Below the pieces are notes generated by a model. The model did no database searches. It saw only the letters and a program-made list of their open reading frames with translations, and had not been told where the DNA came from. This document shows positions 26,844 through 36,384 of a stretch of 64,000 nucleotides of DNA, piece by piece. The DNA lies in assembly GCA_017849435.1 (NCBI GenBank), contig JAFIGY010000009.1, forward strand, positions 744,001 through 808,000, in the 5' to 3' direction. Source of the DNA: Chitinophaga niabensis. Lineage in GTDB: Bacteria > Bacteroidota > Bacteroidia > Chitinophagales > Chitinophagaceae. A program made the translations under genes and the position numbers. Position 1 is the stretch's first letter. Every line of letters begins with the position of its first letter.

Positions 26844-28661
26844 ATGAAATCAATGAAAAAAAGACTGGCAGTTATATTTTCAGTGACTGCCGTGGCAGCC
26901 GGGGTGATATGCAGTTGCAAACGACCCCTGTACGTGGTACCGGTGGAATTCAAGTCCGCTGCGGATGTTTTTAGTGATTCAGCCCGCGCAGAATTCTTTA
27001 TCAATAACGCATATACGGAAATGCCGGCGGACGTATCCAACAGCTACAACTGGATGGATGGGAACGCCATGCTGGCTTCCGCCTGCGACGAAGCGATGCA
27101 TATCTCTACCAACAAAACGTCGCCTTCCGCACCGCAGCGCATGAGCGCGGGCAACTGGAACCCCTCCAACATGCGTTTTTACCGGTCAGACGACGGGGCT
27201 GGTAATATCGGCTCCTGGCTGAAATGGGGTGGCTATCACGGGAACAGGAAAGCCAATACGGCGCTGAAGAATCTCTACATGCTGCCTAATTCTGTGACCG
27301 ACCGGTTCAAAAAGAGACTGCGGGGAGAGGCCATGTTCATCCGGGCTATGCAACACTGGTTCCTTTTCCAGAAATGGGGCGGTATCCCGATCGTGGATAA
27401 AGCCTTCGAAGCATCTGATAACGTACAGATCCCCAGGAATTCTGTGAGACAGGTGATAGACTTTATTGTGAAATCCTGTGACAGTGCCATCCTCCTGCTA
27501 CCGGCAGACCCCTATTCCGAACCAAGTGAAGTAGGGCGCGCTGACCGCGGTTCCTGTATGGCGCTGAAATCAAAAGCCCTGCTTTATGCTGCCAGCCCGC
27601 TTTATAACCGCGTAGCTGACTCGCTTGTCTCCTACGGGAATGCGGATATTAACCGCTGGCAGGTTGCCGCCAAAGCCGCGCAGGATGTGGTGGATCTGGG
27701 ATGGTACCGGTTGTACACCGCAACTTCTGCTCCCACCGGTCAGAAAAATTACCAGGAATTGTTTTACGCCTGGGGCGCCGGTAACAGCAACCGCGAATTC
27801 ATCTTTGCCCGCCTGAGAACACCCAACCGCGATACGGAGAACGATAACTTCCCTGCCGGTTTCACCAACGCCAAAGGCGGTACCTGTCCCTCCCAGGACC
27901 TGGTAGATGCTTATGAAATGGACGATGGTACCGCTTTCAGCTGGAGCAATGCTGCGCAGGCCAAAGATCCTTATCTGAAGAGGGATCCCCGGTTCTATGC
28001 TTCCATCATCTACAACGGTGCGAAATATGCAAAGTTTGCCAACTCATCTAACTATACTTTCCAAACCTATACCGGTGGCGTGAATGCACAGGGACTGGCA
28101 AAAACAGAAACATCCTACTACCTGATGAAGTTCCTGGACTATGCGAATGTGAACCCGGTACAGGGATCCGGTTCTGCTTATCATAACTGGGCTTATTTCC
28201 GTTATGCGGAAGTGTTGCTCAACCTGGCTGAAGCGGGGAACGAGTTTGGTGGTCCAGGTTACGTAGTACCGGGCGCTACCAATGCGCTCACTCCGGTACA
28301 GGCGATTGACCTGGTAAGGGCAAGGGCTGGTATGCCAGGCGTACAGGCGAGCTTTACCAAAAGAGGTATTCCGCTGAACCAGGCAAACCTCCGAGAACTG
28401 ATCCGCAACGAGCGCCGCATTGAGCTGGCATTTGAAGATCATCGTTACTACGACGTACGTCGCTGGATGATCATCGAACAGCTGCCGAAGTTTATCCGCG
28501 GTTGTGTGATCACGAAACAGACGAACGGGACCTTCACCTATGATCCGACCGTGAACGTGGAGAACAAAGTGTTTGAGACCAAACATTACTTCTTCCCGAT
28601 CCCTGAAACGGAACTGATCAGAAATCCCAAAATGAAACAGAACCCGGGCTGGGGCCAGTAA
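26844..28661 (+). CDS. SusD/RagB-family substrate-binding lipoprotein
   Basis: A 605-aa protein. The N-terminus (AVIFSVTAVAAGVICSC) looks like a lipoprotein signal with Cys near residue 27. Helical TPR-like SusD features are present: RLRGEAMFIRAMQHWFLFQKWGGIPIVDK early, ADRGSCMALKSKALLYAASPLYN in the middle, and LIRNERRIELAFEDHRYYDVRRW near the end, closing with NPGWGQ. It forms the surface lid of the preceding SusC barrel. Substrate cannot be told from the sequence. Confidence 0.93.
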   Translation: MKSMKKRLAVIFSVTAVAAGVICSCKRPLYVVPVEFKSAADVFSDSARAEFFINNAYTEMPADVSNSYNWMDGNAMLASACDEAMHISTNKTSPSAPQRMSAGNWNPSNMRFYRSDDGAGNIGSWLKWGGYHGNRKANTALKNLYMLPNSVTDRFKKRLRGEAMFIRAMQHWFLFQKWGGIPIVDKAFEASDNVQIPRNSVRQVIDFIVKSCDSAILLLPADPYSEPSEVGRADRGSCMALKSKALLYAASPLYNRVADSLVSYGNADINRWQVAAKAAQDVVDLGWYRLYTATSAPTGQKNYQELFYAWGAGNSNREFIFARLRTPNRDTENDNFPAGFTNAKGGTCPSQDLVDAYEMDDGTAFSWSNAAQAKDPYLKRDPRFYASIIYNGAKYAKFANSSNYTFQTYTGGVNAQGLAKTETSYYLMKFLDYANVNPVQGSGSAYHNWAYFRYAEVLLNLAEAGNEFGGPGYVVPGATNALTPVQAIDLVRARAGMPGVQASFTKRGIPLNQANLRELIRNERRIELAFEDHRYYDVRRWMIIEQLPKFIRGCVITKQTNGTFTYDPTVNVENKVFETKHYFFPIPETELIRNPKMKQNPGWGQ

Positions 28662-28693
28662 AGCATCGGTTCACCTAATAAAATCGAAAAAGG

Positions 28694-31600
28694 ATGAAAA
28701 AAATATTAACAATTATACTATCACTCTTCCTGGCCTTACCGCAGGTGTTTGCCCAGGGAGTGGGAGTGGCCACCGCAGGCCGGCAAATAACGGGCAGGAT
28801 CGTAGATGCCAACGGTGATGGAATGATTGGCGCGAACGTTGTTGAAAAAGGAACCACCAATCGCGCAATTGCGGATTCCAAAGGGGAGTTCAAGATCACG
28901 CTGATCAAATCCAACAGCACGCTCGTTGTATCTTACATCGGCTACATCTCCCAGGAGGTGACCGTAAAAGGCAGTACAGTGAAGATCACACTGAATCCGG
29001 ACGCTACAAAACTTGGTGACCTGGTGGTAGTGGGTTATGGTACACAGAAGAAAGCCAGCGTGGTGGGTGCGATCTCTCAGGTGAAATCAGAAGAATTACA
29101 ACAGTCTTCCACACCAAACCTCACGAATGCCATTGCTGGCCGTGTTTCCGGTGTAATTACCATCATGGGCGCCGGTAAACCGGGTTCTGACAACGCGGAG
29201 ATCTATGTGCGCGGGATGGCCACCACCAACACCACTGCACCACTGGTATTAGTGGATGGTATTGAACGGGAATGGCGGCAGATCGATCCGGTGGATATTG
29301 AAACCTTTTCCGTACTGAAAGATGCCTCTGCTACTGCAGTGTACGGGGTGCGCGGTGCGAATGGCGTGATCCTGATCACCACCAAACGCGGTAAAAAAGG
29401 AAGACCGGTACTGAGCATTGCCACGCAGGCAGCCATTCAGGAGGCGATCCGTACGCCTAAATACCTGGGCTCCTATGATTATGCCAGACTCAGGAATGAA
29501 GCATTGAAGAATGACGGCATGCCGCTGGAGTATACAAACAGCGATCTGGAACATTACAAACTGGGCGATTCTCCGTATACACATCCGGACAACGATCTGT
29601 ATAAAGACTTTGTGCGAAAATATTCCTGGCAGCAAAATACCAACATCAACATAAGAGGAGGCAATGATATCATGGCGTATTTCATCTCTGCCAGCCATCT
29701 GCACCAGGAAGGTCTGTACAGGAATTTCCCGAATTCCAAATATGAGACCAACTCCAACTATGAAAGGTATAATTTCCGCTCTAACCTCGATTTCACCGTG
29801 ACGCCCAGCCTGAAAATTGGTGTGGACCTCACCGGCAGACTGGAAGTGCGGAAGCAACCGAACTTCGGGGATGACCTGTTCGACAAGATACGCAGGCTGC
29901 CACCGAACTTTGCGCCTTATATCAATCCTGACGGCAGCATGGGCGGACGTTCTGATGAAACCCGCCTGGCTCCTTACGCTTTGCTTTCCCAGTTCGGTAA
30001 CCGCAACCGTAATACCAATGTGCTGGAAGGCGCTTTCACGATCAATCAGAACCTTTCCAAACTGGTGGAAGGCCTTTCTTTCCGTTCTCTCATCGGGTTT
30101 AACAGTAACTATGAATCGAGGAGAGATATTTCGGAGAAGCCGGAGCTGTGGGAATACACCCGTTTCGGTAACTATATCCTGAATAAATCCGTTACAGACC
30201 TTTCCATTTCAACCGGTAAAGGTCCGGGTAGAAGAAGAATCTCTTTCGAGGGAGCCCTCAATTACAACCGTACCTTCGGCGATCATGCCGTTACCGGTAT
30301 GGTGTTGTATCAGCAGAGCCAGTTCTTCGATGGTGGAAGTATTCCTACCGGGTATCTTGGCTGGGTAGGCCGCGCCACCTATGCTTACAAACAGAAATAC
30401 CTGCTTGAAGTGAATGCCGGCTACAACGGTTCCAAACAATTCCAGGCCAATCGCCGTTTCGGTTTCTTCCCGGCGGTTTCACTGGGCTGGGTACCTTCAG
30501 AGGAACCTTTCTGGAAGAGCAATATCAAGTTCATCGACTACTTCAAACTGAGAGGTTCTTACGGCGAGATCGGGAACGACAAGATCGGGAACTTCGATTA
30601 TTTGTACCAGCAAACCTATAATTACGCACCTGATGAAGACGGATGGAAATACATCTGGGGTGAGAACGCCTACTCCGAGCGCGGGTTGATAGAAGGGCAG
30701 CCGGGTAACAGCAACGTAACCTGGGAGCGTGCCAAGAAGGCAAACATCGGTTTTGACCTGCGGATGCTGCATAACAAGTTCACAGCTACCGTAGATGTTT
30801 TCTACGAAAAACGCCGCGATATCCTTGCCATCCCTTATTCCGTGCCGCTGCTCTTCGGGATGAACAATCCGCAGGGAACCACGAGAAAAGACGGTCAGGG
30901 GCTTCCGCCGGAGAACCTCGGCCGCGTAACCAACAAAGGAATCGACTTTGAACTGGGCTATAGCGATAAAATAGGTGCCGTGAGTTACTTCGTGAAAGGG
31001 AACTTTACTTTCGCCCGTAACGTGATCGAGAAAATAGATGAAGAAGGCAAACGCTATCCCTGGCAGAAAATAGAAGGAAAACAGATTGGCCAGCACTTCG
31101 GTCTTACCGCTGAACGCCTCTACCAGGTAGGTGATTTTGAAACAGAAACTGATGGCAGCCTGAAACTCGAAGGCGGCTTCCCCATCCTGAAAAAAGGTAT
31201 CCCAATGCCTTCCTTTGGGGTGGTATATCCCGGTGATATCAAGTATAAGGACCTTAATGGCGACGGCATTATCGACAGCTATGATGTAGGTGCTATCGGT
31301 AAAGGAAAAGTACCGGAGTTCATCTATGGTATCAGCATGGGCGGCAGCTACAGGAACTTTGATCTCGCGGTGCTCTGGCAAGGGGCCGGTGGAGCGGATA
31401 TGTATTTCAAAGAAGATGCCGTTTGGGAATTCTTTGCACTGGGTAAAGTGATGCAACATCACCTGGGCAGGTACAATCCGGATGATCCCTCTTCCTGGAC
31501 AAATGCCACATATCCTCGCCTGCACAATGCAGAGAATCCTAACAACCACCAGAAATCCACTTACTGGCTCTACTCCCGGAATTACATAAGGCTGAAGAAT

Positions 31601-31795
31601 GTGGAGCTTGCGTATAATCTGCCTAAATCCCTCTTATCCAGAACAAAGATCTCCAGCACAAAACTGTTCGTGAACGGTACCAACCTGCTCACCTGGGATC
31701 GTATGCTGAACTGGGATCCTGAATCAGGCAGCGAGGTTGGCAACTCCTATCCACAGTTACGGACCTGGAACATTGGTGTAAGGGTAACCTTGTAA
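28694..31795 (+). CDS. SusC/RagA-type TonB-dependent outer-membrane transporter (second)
   Basis: A 1,033-aa protein with a signal peptide (IILSLFLALPQVFAQ). Unlike the first SusC it has the carboxypeptidase-regulatory-like domain (ITGRIVDANGDGMIGANV), then the TonB-box region (LGDLVVVGYGTQKKASVVG), the plug (VRGMATTNTTAPLVLVDG, DASATAVYGVRGANGVILITTKRG) and the barrel ending in WNIGVRVTL. An EF-hand-like loop DLNGDGIIDSYD is seen near the C-terminal third, as in many SusC proteins. It pairs with the next SusD gene, 22 nt downstream. Confidence 0.94.
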   Translation: MKKILTIILSLFLALPQVFAQGVGVATAGRQITGRIVDANGDGMIGANVVEKGTTNRAIADSKGEFKITLIKSNSTLVVSYIGYISQEVTVKGSTVKITLNPDATKLGDLVVVGYGTQKKASVVGAISQVKSEELQQSSTPNLTNAIAGRVSGVITIMGAGKPGSDNAEIYVRGMATTNTTAPLVLVDGIEREWRQIDPVDIETFSVLKDASATAVYGVRGANGVILITTKRGKKGRPVLSIATQAAIQEAIRTPKYLGSYDYARLRNEALKNDGMPLEYTNSDLEHYKLGDSPYTHPDNDLYKDFVRKYSWQQNTNINIRGGNDIMAYFISASHLHQEGLYRNFPNSKYETNSNYERYNFRSNLDFTVTPSLKIGVDLTGRLEVRKQPNFGDDLFDKIRRLPPNFAPYINPDGSMGGRSDETRLAPYALLSQFGNRNRNTNVLEGAFTINQNLSKLVEGLSFRSLIGFNSNYESRRDISEKPELWEYTRFGNYILNKSVTDLSISTGKGPGRRRISFEGALNYNRTFGDHAVTGMVLYQQSQFFDGGSIPTGYLGWVGRATYAYKQKYLLEVNAGYNGSKQFQANRRFGFFPAVSLGWVPSEEPFWKSNIKFIDYFKLRGSYGEIGNDKIGNFDYLYQQTYNYAPDEDGWKYIWGENAYSERGLIEGQPGNSNVTWERAKKANIGFDLRMLHNKFTATVDVFYEKRRDILAIPYSVPLLFGMNNPQGTTRKDGQGLPPENLGRVTNKGIDFELGYSDKIGAVSYFVKGNFTFARNVIEKIDEEGKRYPWQKIEGKQIGQHFGLTAERLYQVGDFETETDGSLKLEGGFPILKKGIPMPSFGVVYPGDIKYKDLNGDGIIDSYDVGAIGKGKVPEFIYGISMGGSYRNFDLAVLWQGAGGADMYFKEDAVWEFFALGKVMQHHLGRYNPDDPSSWTNATYPRLHNAENPNNHQKSTYWLYSRNYIRLKNVELAYNLPKSLLSRTKISSTKLFVNGTNLLTWDRMLNWDPESGSEVGNSYPQLRTWNIGVRVTL

Positions 31796-31817
31796 TTTTT
31801 TCTTAAAACGATTTATC

Positions 31818-33668
31818 ATGAAGAGCTTGAAATACATACTTACCGTTCTCTCCGCCGCAACGCTGCTGGCCTGCCAGAAAGATGGCGCCGGTCTGCTGGA
31901 TAAAGCGGAGTCAGGCGATCTGACGGAGGAAAGGGTATTCTCCAGTGCAAAATATACCAAGGAGTTCCTGACGGATATTTACCGCAGGATCCCTTACGGC
32001 TGGGATAACAACGTTTACCTGGATGCCGCCACCGACGACGGCGAATCCCGCCCCTGGTGGGGATGGGTGAACACCGTGCATGTAGGCGCTTACAATCCCA
32101 CCAGCATGCCGGACAAGTTCAAACGCTGGGCAGATTACTACGCGGCTATCCGCGCCTGTAACCTCTTCATCAGCAAGATCGACAATGTGCCGCTGGACCC
32201 GGAACAATATATGAGCTCGGAAGATATCCGCACACGGATGAAATACGAAGCGGTGTGCCTCAGGGCTTATTATTACGCAGAACTGGTTCGCTGGTATGGC
32301 GGTGTGCCCATCATCACCAAAGTACTGGAACGCAATTCTCCGGAGCTCTACTCCAAACGCGCCAACCTGGATGAGATAAAAAAGTTCATCCTTGCGGAAT
32401 GCGACACTGCCGCCGCTCACCTGCCGGCCCGTGAAACCGGTATCGATTACATGCGTGTTACAAGCGGTATTGCCAAAGCTATCAAAGCGCGCCTGCTGCT
32501 GCATCTGGCCAGCCCGTTGTTCAATGGTACCACCTCCGGTCCGCTGAGCCCCTGGTCATGGGGCAACTATGACGCCAACCGCTGGAAAGAAGCGGCGGAT
32601 GCGGCTAAAAGTGTGATCGATCATAAAGACGAAGTAGGCGCGCCCGTTTACAGTCTCTATGTTAAAACAGAGCCGGATAATTTCTTCGGCGTTAAGAACT
32701 CTTACCCCGGCTCCGGCAAAGCCATGGGCTGGTATTACGTGTTCATCCTCCGCAAGAGCGATGAGATGATGCTCTGCTACGGCAAGAAGAACATGACCAA
32801 TGAACTGGATAAATGGCAGCTGCCGGGCGCCATGCAGAAAGCCGGCGATGCTTCCTACACACTTCCTACTTATAACTATGCCGCCTGTTTCGAAACAAAA
32901 GATGGTGTACCGGTGTACCAGACAGATGATTACGGTGTACCGCTGCTGGATGGAAACGGTCAGTTTGTGGTGAACCCCTTGTCAGGGTTTGATCCGCAGA
33001 AACCGTACATCAACAGGGATTCCCGTTTTTATCATTCGCTCTGGTACAACGGCGCCATGTTCAGCAACGTTGTGTTTAGTCCCTGGAGGGCAGAGGATGG
33101 CTCCACGGGCCAGGAATTCCTGAACGGATACGCACATACCGGGCTTTTCCTCCGCAAGTTCATGGACCCGAAGAACATCTCTCTCAGCAACGGCGTAACC
33201 GGCCAAACCAATCACAACTTCCCGCTTTACCGCTTTGTGGAAATGCTGCTGAACTATGCGGAAGCGATCAACGAGTTCCTGCCTGACGGGGCGTCCCGCA
33301 CGGAAGCCATCCAGGTGCTTGATCAGATCAGAGCACGGGCGGATATGCCCGGTGTGCAGGCAACTTTTACCAAGAACGGCTGGAATGTGAATGACCAGAA
33401 ACAGCTGCGCAAATTCATCCGTAATGAGCGCAGGATCGAACTGGCCTTTGAAGAGCATCGTTTCTTCGACATCCGTCGCTGGCTGATCGGGGAGAAAACG
33501 CAGAAAGTGGTGTATGAGCACGATGTGCTCAAGAAAACGAACGGCGCCTTTGAATATAAGATCAAAGTGTGGGAAAGAAGGGTATTTGAATCGAAACACA
33601 ATCTGCTGCCGCTGCCGCAATCCGAGGTGAACAATAACAAGAATATGCAGCAGAATCCCGGCTGGTAA
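31818..33668 (+). CDS. SusD/RagB-family substrate-binding lipoprotein (second)
   Basis: A 616-aa protein. The lipobox is LLAC with Cys19. Typical SusD segments are RMKYEAVCLRAYYYAELVRWYGGVPI, AIKARLLLHLASPLFNG and KFIRNERRIELAFEEHRFFDIRRW, and the end is QQNPGW. It shares the closing NPGW motif with the first SusD. Together with the second SusC it gives the locus two complete uptake pairs, so two ligands, or two forms of one ligand, may be taken up. Confidence 0.93.
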   Translation: MKSLKYILTVLSAATLLACQKDGAGLLDKAESGDLTEERVFSSAKYTKEFLTDIYRRIPYGWDNNVYLDAATDDGESRPWWGWVNTVHVGAYNPTSMPDKFKRWADYYAAIRACNLFISKIDNVPLDPEQYMSSEDIRTRMKYEAVCLRAYYYAELVRWYGGVPIITKVLERNSPELYSKRANLDEIKKFILAECDTAAAHLPARETGIDYMRVTSGIAKAIKARLLLHLASPLFNGTTSGPLSPWSWGNYDANRWKEAADAAKSVIDHKDEVGAPVYSLYVKTEPDNFFGVKNSYPGSGKAMGWYYVFILRKSDEMMLCYGKKNMTNELDKWQLPGAMQKAGDASYTLPTYNYAACFETKDGVPVYQTDDYGVPLLDGNGQFVVNPLSGFDPQKPYINRDSRFYHSLWYNGAMFSNVVFSPWRAEDGSTGQEFLNGYAHTGLFLRKFMDPKNISLSNGVTGQTNHNFPLYRFVEMLLNYAEAINEFLPDGASRTEAIQVLDQIRARADMPGVQATFTKNGWNVNDQKQLRKFIRNERRIELAFEEHRFFDIRRWLIGEKTQKVVYEHDVLKKTNGAFEYKIKVWERRVFESKHNLLPLPQSEVNNNKNMQQNPGW

Positions 33669-33713
33669 AGGCCGAAATGGTAAAATAATTCATTAACTTA
33701 ACCGGTTTTTTAT

Positions 33714-34118
33714 ATGAGAAAGATGTTTGTATTGCTCGTGTGCGCCCTGGTTGGATTGAGTAGCTGTGAAAAGTATGATTTTTACGCCAAATTTGTGCCG
33801 GAAGTACTATATTATGAGAAGGATAAAGTGGAGAACGCAGACTTTAAACAGACGACCCTGGCTGCCGGCGTTACGCAGTGGACGGTAAAAGCCCGCATAA
33901 GCGCGCCGATGAAGTTGAAAGAAATAAAATTGTACAGGATCGCCGGCGGAAAAGAAGACCTGGTGACCACTTATAACGATCTCCGCTTAACGCCGAACGT
34001 TTTCAATCTTGTTGCCGCATGGGACAAGATCACCGCGGAAACGACTGTTAAGATCGTGGCAACAGATAACGATAACAGGGTAACAGCCCGGAATTTCATC
34101 ATTAAAGTCACCCCCTGA
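33714..34118 (+). CDS. Small lipoprotein of the Sus locus
   Basis: A 134-aa protein with signal and lipobox LSSC (Cys18). The remainder is a single beta-rich, Ig/DUF-like domain (VKARISAPMKLKEIKLYRI, VKIVATDNDNRVTARNF). I do not recognise a named family. Its place 45 nt after susD suggests a surface glycan-binding or accessory role, as SusE-like proteins have in such loci; this is inference. Confidence 0.75.
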   Translation: MRKMFVLLVCALVGLSSCEKYDFYAKFVPEVLYYEKDKVENADFKQTTLAAGVTQWTVKARISAPMKLKEIKLYRIAGGKEDLVTTYNDLRLTPNVFNLVAAWDKITAETTVKIVATDNDNRVTARNFIIKVTP

Positions 34119-34170
34119 GCACTGGCATATCTTTTAAAAACAGTCATAAAAATTCAAATCAGAGCAAGAC

Positions 34171-34872
34171 ATGAAGAAAGTTTTCTGTTTCCTGGCGGCC
34201 TGCGTCATATTACCTGCCGCAGGGTTCTCCCAAAAGCTGAACACACTGTCGTCCAAGGAAAAAAAGCAGGGGTGGACGCTTCTTTTTGACGGTACCAGCA
34301 CCAATGGCTGGACTACCACAGGCGGCAAACCGGTGCCCGCCGGATGGGAAGTGAAAGACGGTATTCTCACGGTGAAGAAAGGTGCCAAAGGCGGAGACAT
34401 TATCACAGCCGGTGAATATTCCGATTTCGATTTCTCCATCGATTATAACATCACGCCGGGCTGCAACAGCGGGATCAAATATTTTTTCACGAAGTATGAG
34501 AAAGGCGGGAACCTGGGCATGGAGTACCAGATACTGGACGATGCGCTGGCAGAAGACAATAAGCTGGAAAATCACCGTACCGGTTCATTTTATGATGTGA
34601 TGCCGCCGAATGACGATGCAAAGAAAACCAACCCTCCGGGCCAATGGAACACAGTTCGTATCGTGTCCAAAGGAAAGAAAGTGGAACACTGGCTGAACGG
34701 GAAGAAGATCCTCGAATTCACCCGGGGCGATCAGGCTTACACTGCTGCCGTAGCAAAGAGCAAGTTTGCTAAAGCCGAGCCGGCTTTCGGTACCGTGGAG
34801 AAAGGCCACATCCTCTTGCAGGATCATGGTGGAGAAGTATCTTTCAGAAACATCAAGATCAAAACATTATAA
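34171..34872 (+). CDS. DUF1080 protein, 3-keto-disaccharide hydrolase family
   Basis: A 233-aa protein with a signal peptide (VFCFLAACVILPAAGFSQ). The DUF1080 (concanavalin-like) signature is seen as GWTLLFDGTSTNGWTT, GWEVKDGIL, DFSIDYNITPGCNSGIKYF, MEYQILDD and the closing ILLQDHGGEVSFRNIKIK. Some family members are 3-keto-glycoside (3-keto-disaccharide) hydrolases or lyases that act on sugars already oxidised at C3. It is followed by a Gfo/Idh/MocA oxidoreductase, the usual partner in that pathway. Periplasmic or surface location is expected. Confidence 0.85.
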   Translation: MKKVFCFLAACVILPAAGFSQKLNTLSSKEKKQGWTLLFDGTSTNGWTTTGGKPVPAGWEVKDGILTVKKGAKGGDIITAGEYSDFDFSIDYNITPGCNSGIKYFFTKYEKGGNLGMEYQILDDALAEDNKLENHRTGSFYDVMPPNDDAKKTNPPGQWNTVRIVSKGKKVEHWLNGKKILEFTRGDQAYTAAVAKSKFAKAEPAFGTVEKGHILLQDHGGEVSFRNIKIKTL

Positions 34873-34897
34873 TAAACCATTCAATTCGCATCAGCGC

Positions 34898-36244
34898 ATG
34901 GAAAAGAGAAGAGACTTTATCAAAAAGATCGCGCTCAGCTCCGCAGGAGTTGCTATAGGCGGGTCTGCCCTCGCATGGGACGCAAAAAGCTACCGGAGGA
35001 TCATCGGGGCCAATAACCTGATCCGCGTGGCTACTATCGGTGTGAATGGCCGTGGACACAGCATGTCCGGCACATTCGCGAAACAGAAAGACACAGAAGT
35101 AGCCACTATCTGTGATGTGGACAGCCGCGCGATCCCTAAAGCCATCAAGGCCGTAATGGATGCCGGTCAATCCAGCACACCGAAGTCGGAGAAAGATCTG
35201 CGTAAAGTGCTCGCAGATAAATCCATCGATGCTTTCTACACTGCCACACCGGACCACTGGCACGCACCACTCACTATCATGGGCTGCCAGGCAGGCAAGC
35301 ACGTGTATGTGGAGAAACCGCTGAGCCACAACCCCAAAGAAGGGGAAATGGCCGTAGCCGCCGCAAGGAAATATAATCGCGTTGTGCAAATGGGCGCCCA
35401 GCGCCGTTCTGCACCGGTACTTACACAGGGTATCAAAGAATTGCACAACGGTATTATCGGTCGTGTGTATTTCGCGAAAGCCTGGTATACCAATACCCGT
35501 AAATCCAATGTTCTGAAACCGGGTACGGTGCCCGACTGGCTGGATTATGATCTTTGGCAGGGCCCCGCTCCGCGTGTTCCCTACAAAGATGGCCTGATCC
35601 ACTACAACTGGCACTGGTTCTGGCATTGGGGCACCGGTGAAGCGCTCAATAACGGTACACACGAAGTGGACGTAGCCCGCTGGGGCCTGGGTGTGGATTT
35701 CCCCACCCGCGTAAGCTCCGTAGGGGGGCGTTATCAGTTCCAGGACGACTGGCAAACACCAGACACGCAGATCGTGACGATGGATTATCCCGGCCGCGTT
35801 TCCCTCATGTGGGAGAACAGAAGCTCCAACGGTCGTAAGATCGAAGGTGCGGACCGCGGTGTGATCTTCTACGGCGAGAAAGGAAGTCTGGATACCGGTG
35901 GCGACAACTACAAGGTATACGACCTCCAGGGTAAGCTTGTGAAAGATGTGAAATCCCTCACCCAGGAAAGCGAACTGGACGGCCGCAATACCGCCAGCCC
36001 AAGCCTCGGTCTGGACAACCTGCACGTGGCGGACTTCCTGGATGCCATCCGTAATAACCGCCGCCCGAACTGCGACGTGGAACTCGGGCACAAGAGCGTA
36101 GTGGCAATGCAGCTGGGTAATATCTCCTGGCGCGTAGGCCGCGATCTGAAGATCGACCCCAGGAATGGTCATATACTCGGCGATGTGGATGCGGCTAAAT
36201 TGTGGAGCCGTACCTACGAAAAAGGCTGGGAACCCAAGATCTGA
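34898..36244 (+). CDS. Tat-exported Gfo/Idh/MocA-family oxidoreductase
   Basis: About 448 aa from ATG at 34898 (MEKRRDFIKKIALSSAGVAI). An upstream in-frame ATG at 34766 overlaps the previous gene and is not needed. The twin-arginine motif RRDFIKK followed by a hydrophobic stretch predicts Tat export, probably with bound NAD(P). The Rossmann part reads RVATIGVNGRGHSM, and the family signature is HVYVEKPLSHN. The catalytic-region histidines lie in NNGTHEVDVARWGLG. Periplasmic members oxidise glycosides, for example to 3-keto sugars, in tandem with DUF1080 hydrolases. It is the last gene of the Sus operon. Confidence 0.88.
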   Translation: MEKRRDFIKKIALSSAGVAIGGSALAWDAKSYRRIIGANNLIRVATIGVNGRGHSMSGTFAKQKDTEVATICDVDSRAIPKAIKAVMDAGQSSTPKSEKDLRKVLADKSIDAFYTATPDHWHAPLTIMGCQAGKHVYVEKPLSHNPKEGEMAVAAARKYNRVVQMGAQRRSAPVLTQGIKELHNGIIGRVYFAKAWYTNTRKSNVLKPGTVPDWLDYDLWQGPAPRVPYKDGLIHYNWHWFWHWGTGEALNNGTHEVDVARWGLGVDFPTRVSSVGGRYQFQDDWQTPDTQIVTMDYPGRVSLMWENRSSNGRKIEGADRGVIFYGEKGSLDTGGDNYKVYDLQGKLVKDVKSLTQESELDGRNTASPSLGLDNLHVADFLDAIRNNRRPNCDVELGHKSVVAMQLGNISWRVGRDLKIDPRNGHILGDVDAAKLWSRTYEKGWEPKI

Positions 36245-36271
36245 TGCTAAGAGCTGTTGAGTTGAGTTGAT

Positions 36272-36311
36272 TCCCCTGGCTGCAGACGCAAGCGGCCGGG
36301 GGATTTTTTTA
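36272..36311 (+). terminator. Terminator of the Sus operon
   Basis: TCCCCTGGCTGC-AGACGCAA-GCGGCCGGGGGA (12 bp with two wobble pairs) followed by TTTTTTT. Confidence 0.85.
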
Positions 36312-36384
36312 TGAGTTGACGGAAAGATGCAGTAACCCCTATAGCATTTTTTGCCCTGATCCGCATAAATCTTAAATTGCTCCT

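Noticed and set aside
30497-31549. Reverse 350-codon frame opposite the second susC
   Set aside because: Antisense to a certain SusC; composition is that of a shadow frame.
34859-36172. Reverse 437-codon frame opposite the Gfo/Idh/MocA gene
   Set aside because: A by-product of codon bias in the clear oxidoreductase gene on the other strand.
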